Positions 37,414 through 59,502 are shown, counted from the first letter of the stretch. The stretch is DNA of 64,000 nt from Magnolia sinica (GCF_029962835.1 NC_080583.1:71781158-71845157), one strand, 5' to 3'. A program made the numbers and translations. Notes: generated from the sequence alone by a model not told the origin.

Positions 37414-38118
37414 GGATGTTCTTATTGTTTAAATTTTATTTTTCCTTCATTATAATTGATTTTATGGATTGCTAATTTCTTACCTAGGGCTGAGATGAAG
37501 CCCCTAATTTGAATAACTCTTATATGTGTTGAATTCATCTAATTTGATTGATTTGTTTCTTTCTCTAGTATGCTTAATTGAAATTTCTGTACTTCTCCAT
37601 TCTATGAGCTTAACCAAAGTCTAGATATGGATATTATTTGGAATCTTATTCTAGGTACTCGTGTCTGACCATGAACAGGTTTTCTATAGGAAAAGAAATA
37701 GGAATTACATCTCTTCATGCCTGACCATGGATGGAAAGATGTGATCCTTATGCTTTAAGAGATTATACATTCTGTGTGCCCGACCAAGGACATAGAGTGT
37801 GCTTTATTTATAAATATATATCAATCTGAATTAGGGTGAATCAACAAGTAAAACAAGGGTTAGGATAATTAGGGGTGGATTCAAAAGTCTTAGTGTTATC
37901 CTTGATTGAATTTCCCTCGCTCTTAGTTATTTTCCATAGATTTTTGTTATTAGTTCGCTAAACTATTTGTTGGATTAGTTAAGAAGAATCGTAAAAATTT
38001 GAATTGTGACAACCAGTCTTCATGGGAATGATCTCGTAATACGTACCATATCTACACCTGATTCGTATACTTGCGAGTTTAAAATCATTTAAATCAGGTT
38101 GGTTTAAATAAAACATTA
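36058..38118 (+). mobile_element. Solo Athila-type LTR (LTR-2), opposite orientation, inserted in LINE copy C
   Basis: It begins TGATGAGGGTTGAATATTAT at 36058 and is homologous to LTR-1 over at least 350 bases: AGACCC(A/G)(G/A)TTATT(G/A)CCTG, GGACGG(A/G)CTC(C/T)AG, CTTTATACATGG and AACCGTACAC occur in the same order. It ends near 38118 and is flanked by GGCCC on both sides, a 5-bp target duplication. About 2.06 kb, no coding region. It contains a long (AG)n tract at 37349-37412. Confidence 0.7.
37349..37412. repeat. (AG)n microsatellite
   Basis: About 31 AG units with one AA interruption, inside LTR-2. It creates Arg-Glu repeats in an unrelated reading frame, which I do not regard as a gene. 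Confidence 0.95.
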
Positions 38119-38129
38119 GGCCCTTCACG

Positions 38130-39331
38130 AATTGGCTTTCGGATGGTGCATCCCAACACCTGTAAGACCTGAAGATCAGAGACGTGCTAGGCTCGGCCGG
38201 GCTTCTCCACAACGGTGTATTCCCTTCCTCCTTGCCAGATGCCGTCATACAACACGTGCAGGCTGAGAGTCTGGCGCTGAATCAGGGAGAAGATCGCATC
38301 ACCTGGACTAGAATTTCTCAACCAAATCAGCGTGGAAGCTGATCAGGTCCAGGGGTCAGTCTCGTGCTTGGACCAGATGGACGTTGCATCCCTTTCTCCC
38401 TTCTAAAATAGCTATTTTTTCATGGAAGGTTTTCAACAGGGCTGTTCTCGTTGATAGCAGGGTGAAGAGGAGAGGAGTCTAGCTGGCCTCGGCTTGTGCC
38501 TGCTGCAGCCCATCCAATCAGGATGAAGAAACCAACGAGCACCTCTTCATCAAAGGGGAACTCGCCACAGTTATTTGGTCCCACTTCTCAACGATGTTGT
38601 CGGTGCCGTTTCTTTCTAACCAGGCCATGGAGGGCAGGACGTCCCAGTGGTGGGCAATTTCTAACGGAACTTCTTTAGTAGGTTTCCTCAGAGGTATCAC
38701 TCCTGCACTAATCCTCTGGGAGATATGAAGGGTGAGAAATGCTCAGCGTTTTGATGGAACCCTGATCAGAATCTCTCAAACGATCTCCCAGGTGCGGTCC
38801 TAGCTTTTCCTGCTGTCCACTTCCTTTTCGCTCCCTCCAGCTAAATCCCAGGAAGATAGGGATGTGATGGTAGAGCTTCAGATCTCCCATGGCAGTAGAA
38901 GAAGTCTTCATTTTGAGGTCATGAGATGGTCCAGACTGTCCAGGGGTAAGGTTAAGTTGAATGTGGATGGGTCCTCGATGGGAAACTTGGGTCCCTCAGG
39001 TAGTGGAGGTATTTGTAGAGATGATAAAAATGACTTCATGTTCACTTTCGCCAAAGGGTATAGGCAGTGATCGAGCTTTATGGTTGAAGTGAAGGCGGTG
39101 ATTAACGGCCTTAAGCTCCGTCTAGATTTTGGCTTTTCTTCCATCGAGGTTAAGAGTGACTCCCAGGCTATGGTCGACTCCCTATCTAATGCGGGAAATG
39201 TGCCATGGATCGCGTTCTATTGGAAACACCGGTTTCTTTCCTTCAGGGCCTCGCATTCTATCTCCATCATGTTCACTCCCAAAGAGGCCAATAAGGTGGC
39301 TGACAACTTGGCCCGCAGGGGTAGAATTTGA
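38130..39331 (+). pseudogene. LINE copy C ORF2, part 2 (linker and RNase H)
   Basis: After the LTR insertions, 'DLKIRDVLG' near 38165 lines up with 'DLQVRDFIG' of copy A, followed by the Trp-rich linker. RNase H (about 38930-39331) shows 'KVKLNVDGSSMGNLGPSGSGGICR', 'FTFAKGYRQ', a stop, then 'VEVKAVINGL', 'EVKSDSQAMVDSL' and 'EANKVADNLARRGRI'. The Asp, Glu and Asp of the active site are all readable. One TGA sits between the first and second halves (about 39068). Confidence 0.85.
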
Positions 39332-39530
39332 ATTAGACTCCCAGGGTATTCCACATTGCGGCCGACCTCCCTAGGATCACGCGAGGTGAACTGGTTCTAG
39401 TTAGGACGGGTTTAGAAGTGGTGCGCATGTCTAGATCTTAGTTTCTCCTCTTCTGTTTCCTTTCATATGATAGGGGAGTTTGGTTTTTCAAAGTTTCCCG
39501 AGCCTTTTACTTTACGGGATTCTTGTGCCT

Positions 39531-39867
39531 TATTATATACTAGATTATCGTTTGGCTAGGTAGATTTATAGGTGAATGAGTTCCTAATTGGGCTTTCATA
39601 TTGCTAGTTCCTAAGGGTTTCAAGCTTATAGCCACCGAGTGTAGTTTAAGATGGGTGCATAGTTTGTTGAGATGGGGTGTCTACAAGGTAAAATAATAAA
39701 AATGTCAGTCTTAACGTTTTAAGAAGAGTTGGATTGAACATTGCACAACTCACTAATGATCCTAGACGGAAAAACGCCATTAATAGCTTAAAAAGACAAA
39801 TATACCCCTAACATTTTTCATTTGGGGAAGTTATACCCCATTTGAAGGGGGTGGGCCTGCCGGAATC
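39531..39867. other. Spacer after LINE copy C, no gene
   Basis: Non-coding. The first 110 bases repeat the stretch at 28830-28950 upstream of LINE copy C. Confidence 0.4.
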
Positions 39868-40132
39868 TACGGGGCCCACCTTTATGCATGTGTGTGATCG
39901 ACACCATCCATTCATTTTTGAAAGCTTATTTTAGGCCATGAGCTAAAAATGAGGTAGATCTGAATCAATGTAGGCCCTAGGAAGGTTTTAATGATGGGCG
40001 TCAATATCCCCATTGTTTTGTTTGGTGTGGTCCACCTGTCTTCGATTTGCCTCTTTTTTACCTCATGGCCTAAAATGAGGTAGTAAAACAGATGGAAGGG
40101 GTGGATCATACATATACATCATGGTGGGGCAC
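39868..40132. mobile_element. MITE of the GTGGGSCC family (short)
   Basis: Left end ACGGGGCCCACCTTTATGCATGTG, right end CATACATATACATCATGGTGGGGC, inverted to each other. The paired inner phrases AGGCCATGAGCTAAAAATGAGGTAG and its mirror TACCTCATGGCCTAAAATGAGGTAG make much of the 265 bp a long hairpin. Confidence 0.7.
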
Positions 40133-40720
40133 AAGAGATCAATGGTCAAGAATTTATGTGAGCTAGTCACTACTCACGTACTTGATGTATTTTTACTGGT
40201 GATCGGCTACATGCATGGGTTTTGCCCAAAAGCCAACTGGATGAGCATCCCCAGTTAATGTGCATTCACGCATCCATGCATTTAAATAAGATTGCATTGT
40301 GGATTATTTTGTATGTTTTCTTGTTTAATTATACTCAACTAATGCGGTGGTGTATAATCTTGAGGAGTTCATATTAAGTTGGCCACTCATCCATTGAATA
40401 TATGGACGCATCTGCCTAAGAGAAGTTGCGTGATCATGCGGCTCAAGTTTATATGCATTTTCTTAATCTCTATGATAAATTATTTAATTCTTGTATTCAT
40501 TAGCATCGAGACATTTGTTTGTATAAGTTTATGGGCAACTACTCAAATATTTTAAATGTGTATGCAAATTTCCTTTATGCTTGATTTATGTCTTTCCGTT
40601 GAAATTCTCACTTTGAAAAAGAAAGAAAAAAATATACGTGAAATTTGAACTATCTTTGAAGGTTAACACTCAAATTTTCAGAAAATGAGTAGTATATTTG
40701 GCTTCGAGAACTGGGGCGTT
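40133..40720 (+). mobile_element. Probable Ty3-type LTR end fragment
   Basis: Non-coding AT-rich stretch ending GAACTGGGGCGTTACA at about 40716, a typical Del/Tekay-type LTR tip, directly against a Copia gag remnant. The start is not visible. Confidence 0.35.
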
Positions 40721-40729
40721 ACAAGTAGC

Positions 40730-41575
40730 CTCGCTTAGTTATCAACTGCATCTAATTTAGGAAACTTTTCACGTCCCAAATTTTGGACTCTTTGTGGTTT
40801 GCATTCATCGTTAAGACCATCAAGAAATTTAAAGATATGTAGCGTCTCATGCCATTGTTGTATATCTTTAGAGGGAATAGACTGGCATATAATGTTCAAA
40901 TTCCTTCACAAAGGGCGATATAGTATGCTTTTACTGAAGACTCCCCCCATCGCAGATTAACAATTTCTCTGTAGTTGATATGCACGTGCTAAGTCATCAC
41001 AAAGGGAAAATATTTTTACAATTGTATCCTTTATTTGTTGTGCAGTTGAACACATCATCAAGGGACCACTAATATTAGGCTGCATAAAGTTAACTAGCCA
41101 TGCCATTATAGTGAAATTATCAGTCCGGGTCACCTATAGTTTGGGTCGACTTCTCACCAGAAATAAATCCCAACTTCCTTTTGCCGCCAAGGTATATTTT
41201 AACTGATTGTGATCATGTTAGGTAGTTGTAACCATCCAACAATCTATGGACTTGATCCAAAAATCACAAATATCTGATCACAAAATGGGTAAGAAAGATG
41301 GAAGTGTAGAGAGATGATGGATGTGTGGCAAGGGAGGTGTAGCTGGTGGCACCGACTAGTGGTGTGTTGTGGCAGGGGTGGTGCTCAGGGGAGGCTTGGT
41401 GTGGTGGTGCTGCTTGTGGCATGGTGCGGTAGGCAGTGGATGCATGATAAAGTGGTGTGGTAGGGGTGTGTGGTGATAGAGTAAGAGCGGAGGAAGGTGT
41501 GATGGTAGTGGCGCAATAGGGGGTGGTAATGAGATAGATTGAGATGGGTTCGGGAGAGATGTACAATGGCAAGGG
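40730..41575 (-). pseudogene. Ty1 (Copia) gag remnant
   Basis: The minus strand shows the core of a UBN2-type gag: 'AWLVNFMQPNISGPLMMCSTAQQIKDTI', then 'AYQLQR' and a later 'FLDGLN' phrase. The far upstream part (41264-41572) is a Pro/Thr/Ser/His-rich leader of the kind that precedes such gag cores. It is not part of the Tork-like element next door. Broken fossil, cut off at the 40.7-kb LTR tip. Confidence 0.55.
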
Positions 41576-41713
41576 GACGTTCAGAGGAAGTGGTGATTTG
41601 ACTTGGTATTAGAGAGGAAGGTCAAGTGTTCGATTTAGGATGAACCAAGTACGATGGGGGCTGTTTATGGTGCGAGTTATAAGTCCCTCCACCTTTGCCC
41701 AGTATGTTCCCAT

Positions 41714-42258
41714 TGTTGGGGATTTGGACTACGGAATCACACAGATCTAGATCTAGGATAACAATTCAATAGTAACAAGCAATCATAGGAGAACACAAAG
41801 ATTTAACGTGGAAAACCCTTTCGGGAAAAAACTACGGCACAAAGCGATAGAAATCCACTATGAAATAGAAATTACAAGAGAGAGGACTTACCCGATTCGA
41901 ACAATCTCGAATCTCACCCTTGCTACACCCTTTGATAACCCTAGAACCCCTTTAGAAAGCTTTAGAATACCTTAGAATAGCCCTAGGGACCCCTATTTAT
42001 AGTTTAGAAAACTCCACTTACGCACCTCCTTTGTAAAAGTCCGGAAATCACCTCAAATTTACGCAGTCCGTGTAGGTCCATCAATGTCATCGAAAATGAA
42101 CCAAAACTGTCCAGCGACCAGGGGTGAAAAAAATTTCAAAAATTATCGATGACATCGAGCAACCTTCAATGTCATCGATGACTGGCTTCGATGTCATCGA
42201 AACCTGGTCAATGTCATCGATAGGCCAATAGACAGATTTAAGACATCTGTCCATAACA
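41714..42258 (-). repeat. 3' LTR of the Tork-like element
   Basis: 545 bp. On the minus strand it starts TGTTATGGACAGATGTC and ends CCAAATCCCCAACA. A polypurine-like CATGGTGGAGAT precedes it. TATA-like CTATAAATAGG at about 42003-41993. The central part differs from the partner LTR (see findings). Confidence 0.92.
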
Positions 42259-42399
42259 ATCTCCACCATGTCTTCAATCTTCATCCGTGTAGCTTCTTGT
42301 CCCATTCTCTTGTGTTTGCATCTCATCATAGCTTCATCAACGCTTCTCGTGCACACTCTGTCCTTCTTTTACGCTATCGCCAAGCCCAGAGAAGTTGCA

Positions 42400-43795
42400 C
42401 AGTACTTGAACTTCTCTATAGGAATGATCTTGGTGAGCATGTCTGCTGGATGCATGTTGGTGTGAATCTTCTCCAGTGTTACGCCTCCTTCCACATGCAC
42501 CTGTCAGATAAAGTGGTGATGAACATCAATGTGTTTAGTACATGAGTGATAAACAGAAATTTTATCTAAATTAATAGCGCTCTCACTATCATATTTAACC
42601 AGCACGGCCTCCTGCTTAAGTCCCAACTGATTTATCATGCCCCTGAGCCAAACACCTTCTTTAAACATTTCCGTCATTGCCATATATTCTGCTTCGGTTG
42701 TGGAAAGAGCCATCACGGACTAAAGCTTCGACATCCAACTGATTGCTCTACTCGATAGTACAAACGAGCATCCTGAAGTAGACTTCCTGGAATCTATACT
42801 GCCTGCGTAGTCGGAATCCATATACCCTATCAACTTTGTCCCTGTTTTCTCAAAAGTTAAGACGTAGTCTTTCGTACCTCAAATGTATCAAAGTAGCCAT
42901 TTCATCGCTTCCCAATGTTGCTTGTTGGGGTTTGACATGTATCTGCTCACAACACCGACTGCCTGTGAAATATCTAGTCTTATACAGACTATGACATACA
43001 TTAAATTGCCAATTACATTTGAATAAAGCACTTGAGACATGACCTGCTTTTTCTCATTTGATTTAGGACATTGTTCTGAGGAAAGCTTGAAGTGAGCTGC
43101 GTGGGGAACGCTCACTGGCTTTGCTTTTCTATCCCATACTTGATCAACACCTTTTCAAGGTATTCTGCCTGTGAAAACTAAAGCCTACTCTTTTTCCTGT
43201 CTCTATGAATTTCTATGCCGAGAACCCTCTTTGCAGCCCCCAAATCTTTCATCCCGAATGTCCCTGATAACTGAATCTTTAGTACGTTGATTTCAGACAT
43301 ATCATGACAGGAAATCAACATATCATCAACATACAGTACTAAGATGATGAATTTTCCATCACTCAGTGTCTTGTAATAGACACAGTGATCGTATTCACTC
43401 CGAGTAAATTTCTGACTCACTATGAAAGAATCAAATTTTTTACACCACTGCCTAGGCGACTGTTTTAGGCCCCACCTCATTAACCTACAAACTTTTTTCT
43501 CTGCCCCTTTAACTTTGTAGCCCTCTGGTTTCTTCATGTAGATCTGCTCTTCCAATTCCCCGTGCAAGAATGTAGTCTTAACATCTATCTGTTCCAACTC
43601 GAGATCGTATTGGTCAACCAACGCCAACACGAATCTGATAGACACCTGTTTAACCACTTGCGCAAATATCTCTGTGAAGTCGATTCCTTCTCTCTGAGCA
43701 TAACCCTTGGCTACCAACCTTGCTTTGTATCTATCCTGTTTCCTTTTGAATAACCACTTGCATCTGATCGCTTTTTGGCTCACTGGAAGTTTCAC
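42400..43795 (-). pseudogene. Tork-like reverse transcriptase and RNase H remnant
   Basis: RT: 'CKWLFKRK', 'ARLVAKGYAQREGIDF', 'DVKTTFLHGELEEQIYM', 'LKQSPRQW' and the active site 'LYVDDMLI'. RNase H: 'LSTTEAEYMAMTE', 'CTKHIDVHHHFI'. All are Copia wording. Broken fossil. Confidence 0.88.
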
Positions 43796-44229
43796 TAACT
43801 CCCATGTGTGATTTTGTGCTACGAGTCCATCTTATTGTTCATAGCTACCTTCCACTTTTCTGCATCAGGCTCATCAAGCGCCTCCTAAATAGTAGATGGG
43901 TCCCCCTCATCTATAATGAGGGTATATGCAATATTAGAGTCATCCCTGTATCTTGTCGGTAACCTGCGATCATGCGGTGCGTTCCTTCTCATAAGTGGCT
44001 GCTCCGCCTGATCCTGTACCTCTGTTTACGCGTCTGTCTTTGCCCGAGTATCATCTGAGTCAATCTGAATGTCTACGATCAACCTTTCTGGTTCCTCTTA
44101 GTCCTCTTGATCATTCTTGCAAAATAGGGAGCTTTCATCGAATCTTATGTCACGGCTAATGATGACCTTGCATGTGACCTTGTTGAATAACTTGTAACCT
44201 TTCACACCGATGCCATAGCCAACAAAGAT

Positions 44230-45370
44230 TTACTTTTTGGCTCTATGGTCTAACTTATCTCTCTTAACTGATGGCACATGAGAGTAAAAGTCACAAGCAA
44301 ATATGCATAGATTTGAGTAGTCGATTTTCTGACCACTCCATACTTCCTCTAGAATTTTATATTCAATTGTCGTTGAAGGAGATCGATTCACCAAATAACT
44401 AGCCATGTTAACGGCCTCTGTCCATAGGTCCTTGCCCAATGTAACATTACTTAATATGCATCTGGTCCTCTCCAGGAGAGTCCGATTCATTCGCTCAGCC
44501 ACACCGTTTTGCTCGAGCATGTGGCGCACTTTGTTGTGCCTGATGATCCCTTCATCCTTGCAATACTCATTAAACTCAGTGGAAGTAAATTCTCCACCAT
44601 TGTCAGTCATTAAAACCTTTATTTTTCACCCTGACTGTTTTTTCACCATTGCCTTTCATTGTTTGAATATGGTGAAAACTTCAGATTTATATTTCATGAA
44701 GTAAACCCAAACTTTCTTGGAGTAGTCGTCAATGAATGAAACAAACCATGATGACCCCCAATGGAAACTTCTGGCAATGACCCCCATATGTCAGAGTGCA
44801 CATAATCAAGCACTCCCTTACAAACATGTTTTTCAGATTTAAAAGACAGTTTAGATTGTTTACCATATATACAATGTTCGGATATATCTAAATCAAAATT
44901 TTTAAAAGCTGGAATCAAACATTGATCAGAAAGTACCTTCATGCCTTGCTCGCTCATATGGCCCAGACGAGCATGCCACATACGTAGAGACGTGGAGTCT
45001 ATAATAGCTACTGCCGCTCCATCTGCTGAAGTGCTCTCAATCAACCTGTAAAGGTTTCCATGCCTCTGCGCTCTCATAACCACGAGTGCCCCTTTTGAAA
45101 CTTTAAGGACACCATCAATACCGGTGAACTTGCACCCTATAGCCTCGAGTGCATCGAGAGAAATCAGTCTTTTCTTCATATCAGGAACCTGCCTGACGTT
45201 AGTTAAGGTACCCATCCTATCAAGCATCCTGATGCTCACCATGCCAATAGCCACAACATTACAGGCATTGTCATTGCCCATAAAAACTTGTCCACCATCG
45301 CATTCCTTGTAACTGGCGAACCAACTCTGATGAGGAGTCATGTGATAAGATACTCCTGTGTCAAGTATCT
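44230..45370 (-). pseudogene. Tork-like protease and integrase remnant
   Basis: The aspartic protease region around 45370-45100 is followed by the pre-integrase motif 'MWHARLGHMSEQGMKVL', then the integrase core with 'TDNGGEFTSTEFNEYC', 'QNGVAERMNRTLLERTR' and 'YLVNRSPSTTIEYK'. Broken fossil. Confidence 0.85.
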
Positions 45371-45479
45371 ACTGGTCTTTATGATTGTCATGTAAGTGAC
45401 CAATCATGAAAACAGACAAAACGTCACCACCACTTGATTCTTCATTAGATGTGACCATATTGACCTTCTTGGAAGAAGT

Positions 45480-46226
45480 TGCTGAATTTTCTTTCTTTGT
45501 TTTAGGATTTCTATAATCATTCTTCATATGTCCAGACAACCCACAATTCCAACACTTTAATTTTCCTTTGCCCTTGCCTTGGATTTGGATCTAGGTCTTA
45601 AGGACCCTGTACCTCACTTAGAATCTCTGCCCCTCGTAATCAGTGCATCATAAGATGCTCCCATGTCGCTGTTTAACTTTCTCATAGCCTTCCCTTGAAG
45701 GGCTGAGATAACAGTGTCAACACTTAGAGTTTTATTTGCGGTGCACATTGTGTCCCTAAAAGACTCATATGATGCAGGAAGAGAATTCAACAATATACAT
45801 GCATGTTCCTCATCTTTGACCACTTCCACCATATCCAGCAATTTGCACATCAATTCATTAAAGTTGCTAATATGGGCTTCTAAATCTCCACCCTCTGCTA
45901 TCTTGAAGGTATAACATTATAGCTTCAAGTGTAGGCGATTTTCAGAGGACTTCTTTGCATAGATGTTCTCTAACTTCGCCCACAAACTAGTCACAGTTTT
46001 CTCCCTCAAAACATTATAAAGAACCTCATTTGTGAGACATAAATGAATAGAGGCTAAAGCATTACTATTAAGGTTTTTCCATTCATCATCTTTCATTGTT
46101 GATTTCCGCTCCTCAAGAGCCTTAATCTCGCCTTGCTTGGTTAACAGACTAATCATCTTAACCTTCCATAATTCAAAATTATTTTTTCCTGAGTACTTCT
46201 CAATATCAAACTTGCCGTTTCCCATT
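45480..46226 (-). pseudogene. Tork-like gag remnant
   Basis: 'KFDIEKYSGKNNFELWKVKM' near the start, 'ALASIHLCLTNEVLYNVL' and 'SLWAKLENIYAKKS' are the conserved Copia gag (UBN2-type) phrases. A second piece has 'EHACILLNSLPASYESF', and a zinc-knuckle region lies near 45540. Broken fossil. Confidence 0.85.
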
Positions 46227-46280
46227 ATTACTAATCCTGCAGATTCATATCTGTGCCCCAACGATCGCTTTGATACCACT

Positions 46281-46814
46281 TATTGGGGATTCGGACTATA
46301 GAATCACACAAATCTAGATCTAGGATAACAATTTAATAGTAATAAGTAATCACAGGAGAACACAAAGATTTAACGTGGAAAACCCTTTTGGGAAAAAACC
46401 AAGGCACAAAGCGATAGAAATCTACTATGAAATAGAAATTACAAGAGAGATGACTTACCCGATTCGAACAATCTCGAATCTTACCCTTGCTATACCCTTT
46501 GATAACCCTAGAACTCCTTTATAAAGCTTTAGAATACCCTTGAATACATTCTAATCCCGCATACACCCCTTTATATAAAGAAAGAAGTAGAATCGGAATA
46601 GGAAACAAAAATCGCAAAATCTGTGTTTCCACAGAAAATCTGCATAAAATTAATTTTCTATGTCATCGAAAACGGACCAAAACTGTCCAGTGACTAGGGG
46701 TGAAAAAATTTCAAAAATTATTGATGGCATCGAGCAACCTTCGATATCATCGAAACCTGGTCGATGTCATTGACAGACCAACGGACAGATTTAAGACACA
46801 TTTGTCTATTAACA
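46281..46814 (-). repeat. 5' LTR of the Tork-like element
   Basis: 534 bp. On the minus strand it starts TGTTAATAGACAAATGTG and ends CCGAATCCCCAATA, followed by the tRNA-Met-type primer-binding site. TATA-like CTTTATATAAAGG at about 46580-46568. Confidence 0.92.
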
Positions 46815-46819
46815 CCCAT

Positions 46820-47414
46820 GCCAAGTTCCACCTTACACATGCAGGGGACTATTAAAGTCCCTCGATATGCATTGATACGCCAGCCTCAGGCAGCTCCAGC
46901 TTTTAGAAAAAATGACACATACATCAAGGTGGGCCCCATGGTAAGGGCCACGGGCTCACGCAATCCGCTCCCCTATGGAAAGCTCAGGTGCACCACAACA
47001 TAGGAAACAGTGCTTCATGAGGTCTCAAATGAGAGTCTCAAAGGAGACTTTTGTTGTAATGCCAACCGCAGGTAACTCTCTTTTCATTCAAAATACTTCG
47101 TAGGTTAAGGTTAACCGACAAAGTGTTGTAGCAAAAAAGACCAACCTCTTTAATCAAAAGTTGGATTTGCGAAAACTATCTGAATCAGTGAAAAATCACT
47201 GAATATAAGTTTTATCTAACGACGCCTAATCCTATTAAGGTAATAAATCTCATCCAATAAAAGCAAAGAAATGATGAAAAAGGAGATGAAGATTTGTAAA
47301 CTCAAATAATATAATTGAATCCTTTATCTAAAAACTAAACTATCAAAATATGAAATTGGACAACTCAAATGAACTATTCTCTTTACTTTCTACCACTACC
47401 ACTATCTAGCATTT
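46820..47414. other. Spacer between Copia element and subtilase, no gene
   Basis: Non-coding. GACACATACATCAAGGTGGGCCCCATGG at about 46915 is a lone end of the GTGGGSCC MITE family. The rest (47000-47414) includes the region just 3' of the subtilase stop. I see no canonical AATAAA on the minus strand there. Confidence 0.45.
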
Positions 47415-58458
<11,044 letters not shown>

Positions 58459-58499
58459 TTTAGCCTCTTCCAAAGAAACAAATAAAAATACCCAATTTA

Positions 58500-58530
58500 C
58501 TTGCTTTCTAAATATAATTTATAGAGTTTC
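58500..58530 (-). promoter_or_regulatory. Putative TATA box of the subtilase gene
   Basis: CTATAAATTATATT on the minus strand at about 58524-58511 lies some 55-65 bases upstream of the ATG (58458), giving a short leader of about 30 bases. Placed by position and sequence only. Confidence 0.5.
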
Positions 58531-58567
58531 TGTAGTAATATGTTTTAATATCGCTACGTATCTACGT

Positions 58568-58628
58568 ATTGTTAGGATACATAAGGTTTTAAATTTTGAT
58601 TGTTAGGATACATAAGGTTTTAAATTTT
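58568..58628. repeat. 31-bp direct tandem duplication upstream of the subtilase TATA box
   Basis: Two nearly perfect copies beginning ATTGTTAGGATACATAAGG and ending TTTTAAATTTT, at 58568-58598 and 58599-58628. The near identity suggests a recent duplication. Confidence 0.9.
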
Positions 58629-58726
58629 AATTTCTAACTTGAATTGTATATGCGGATTAGGTGGGGCCGGCATCACCGTACGTGGACAGGCTGGTGACCT
58701 ATATCATCCAGGTAGCCGGTGGAAAA

Positions 58727-59104
58727 GTTCTGTGGGCCCCATGATGATCCATGTGTTCTATCCCCCACGCCACCCTGTCCATCCATTTTTTTCATATCAT
58801 TTGAGGGCATGAGTCTTAAAAATGAGGTAGAACAAAAATTCAAGTAGACCATGCGGTATAAAATGGTGAGGATTGATCGCTTACCATTGAAAACTTCTTA
58901 GGTCCACTCATCCAAACTGTTCGGAGAGTAGCATGACCATGTATGGAGGGAAAATACAAATATCAACTTATCCAAAACTTTTGTCGGCCCCAAAAAGTTT
59001 TCAATGGTAGGCATTCAATTCTCATCTCTCCAATGGTGTGGTCCTCTTGAGCTTTGGCTAGAAATTGGATGAATATCATAGACAAAACATATATAGCATG
59101 ATGG
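58727..59104. mobile_element. MITE of the GTGGGSCC family
   Basis: Left TCTGTGGGCCCCATGATGATCCATGTG; the mirrored end AACATATATAGCATGATGGAGAAC is weaker. Internal family phrases are clear (GGACTGTTCGGA-like centre, GTGGTCCTCTTGAGC). It is the MITE nearest the subtilase promoter. Confidence 0.65.
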
Positions 59105-59149
59105 AGAACTCAAGATTTTCCAACTCTTGCCTTACCAAGACTCTTCAGC

Positions 59150-59500
59150 CTTGGGCCCACTTTGATGTGTTTATTGTATATCCATATCCTCCATTCATTT
59201 TTTAAGATCATTTTAGAAATTGAGTCAAAACATAAATCAGATCCAAATCTCAGGTGGACTACATTATAGGAAACAGTGATGATCACATGCCCACCATTAC
59301 AATCTTCTCTACACCTGTTGATAGGTTGTGGATAAATAGAAAAGATAAATCTCATCTTGATCCAAAAGTCTTGTGACTCGCAAGAAGTTTTTATTAGCCA
59401 ATCATCAAAGTTTCCTGTTGAACGGTCAACCTAAGTTTCCCTTTTTGATCTGGTAAATTGAAATAAGCTTGAAAAAATTGGATGGATGGTGTGGATATAC
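59150..59500. mobile_element. MITE of the GTGGGSCC family, right end lost
   Basis: Starts TTGGGCCCACTTTGATGTGTTTATTG and proceeds through the family phrases to GGATGGATGGTGTGGATATAC, where the next element begins and the expected mirrored end is absent. Confidence 0.6.
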
Positions 59501-59502
59501 CT

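Larger units (their letters stand above)
28990..39530 (+). mobile_element. L1 LINE copy C (RRM/BNR-like, with RNase H), split by two solo LTRs
   Basis: The plus strand carries ORF1 (RRM, DUF4283-like), ORF2 (endonuclease, RT, zf-RVT-like linker, RNase H) and a short 3' UTR with the ATGATAGG motif at about 39469. The order is identical to copy A. The linker is interrupted at 33899-38118 by two solo LTRs. Across the first LTR the reading resumes in register ('LLLNHS' before, 'HLLLGDG' after), and the second insertion falls 73 bases further on. Without the LTRs the element would be about 6.4 kb, the same as copy A. It has several stops and frame changes. No A-tail was recognised at the end near 39530. 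Confidence 0.88.
41714..46814 (-). mobile_element. Tork-like Ty1 (Copia) retrotransposon with both LTRs
   Basis: Two LTRs in the same orientation flank gag, protease, integrase, RT and RNase H in Copia order on the minus strand. The 5-bp sequence CCCAT abuts both outer ends (41709-41713 and 46815-46819). A primer-binding site TGGTATCAAAGC, complementary to initiator Met tRNA, lies just inside the upstream LTR (about 46268-46279). The wording of RT and RNase H is of the Tork/Tnt1 group. The coding part is broken, with roughly six to eight interruptions. Over the first ~260 aligned bases the LTRs show about 17 differences by eye, mostly transitions (about 6-7%), so the insertion is of middle age. 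Confidence 0.92.

Noticed and set aside
37170-37475. ORF with a long Arg-Glu repeat
   Set aside because: Produced by the (AG)n microsatellite in LTR-2.
40620-40640. Short A-rich run as a possible LINE tail
   Set aside because: No LINE 3' UTR or coding remnant precedes it.
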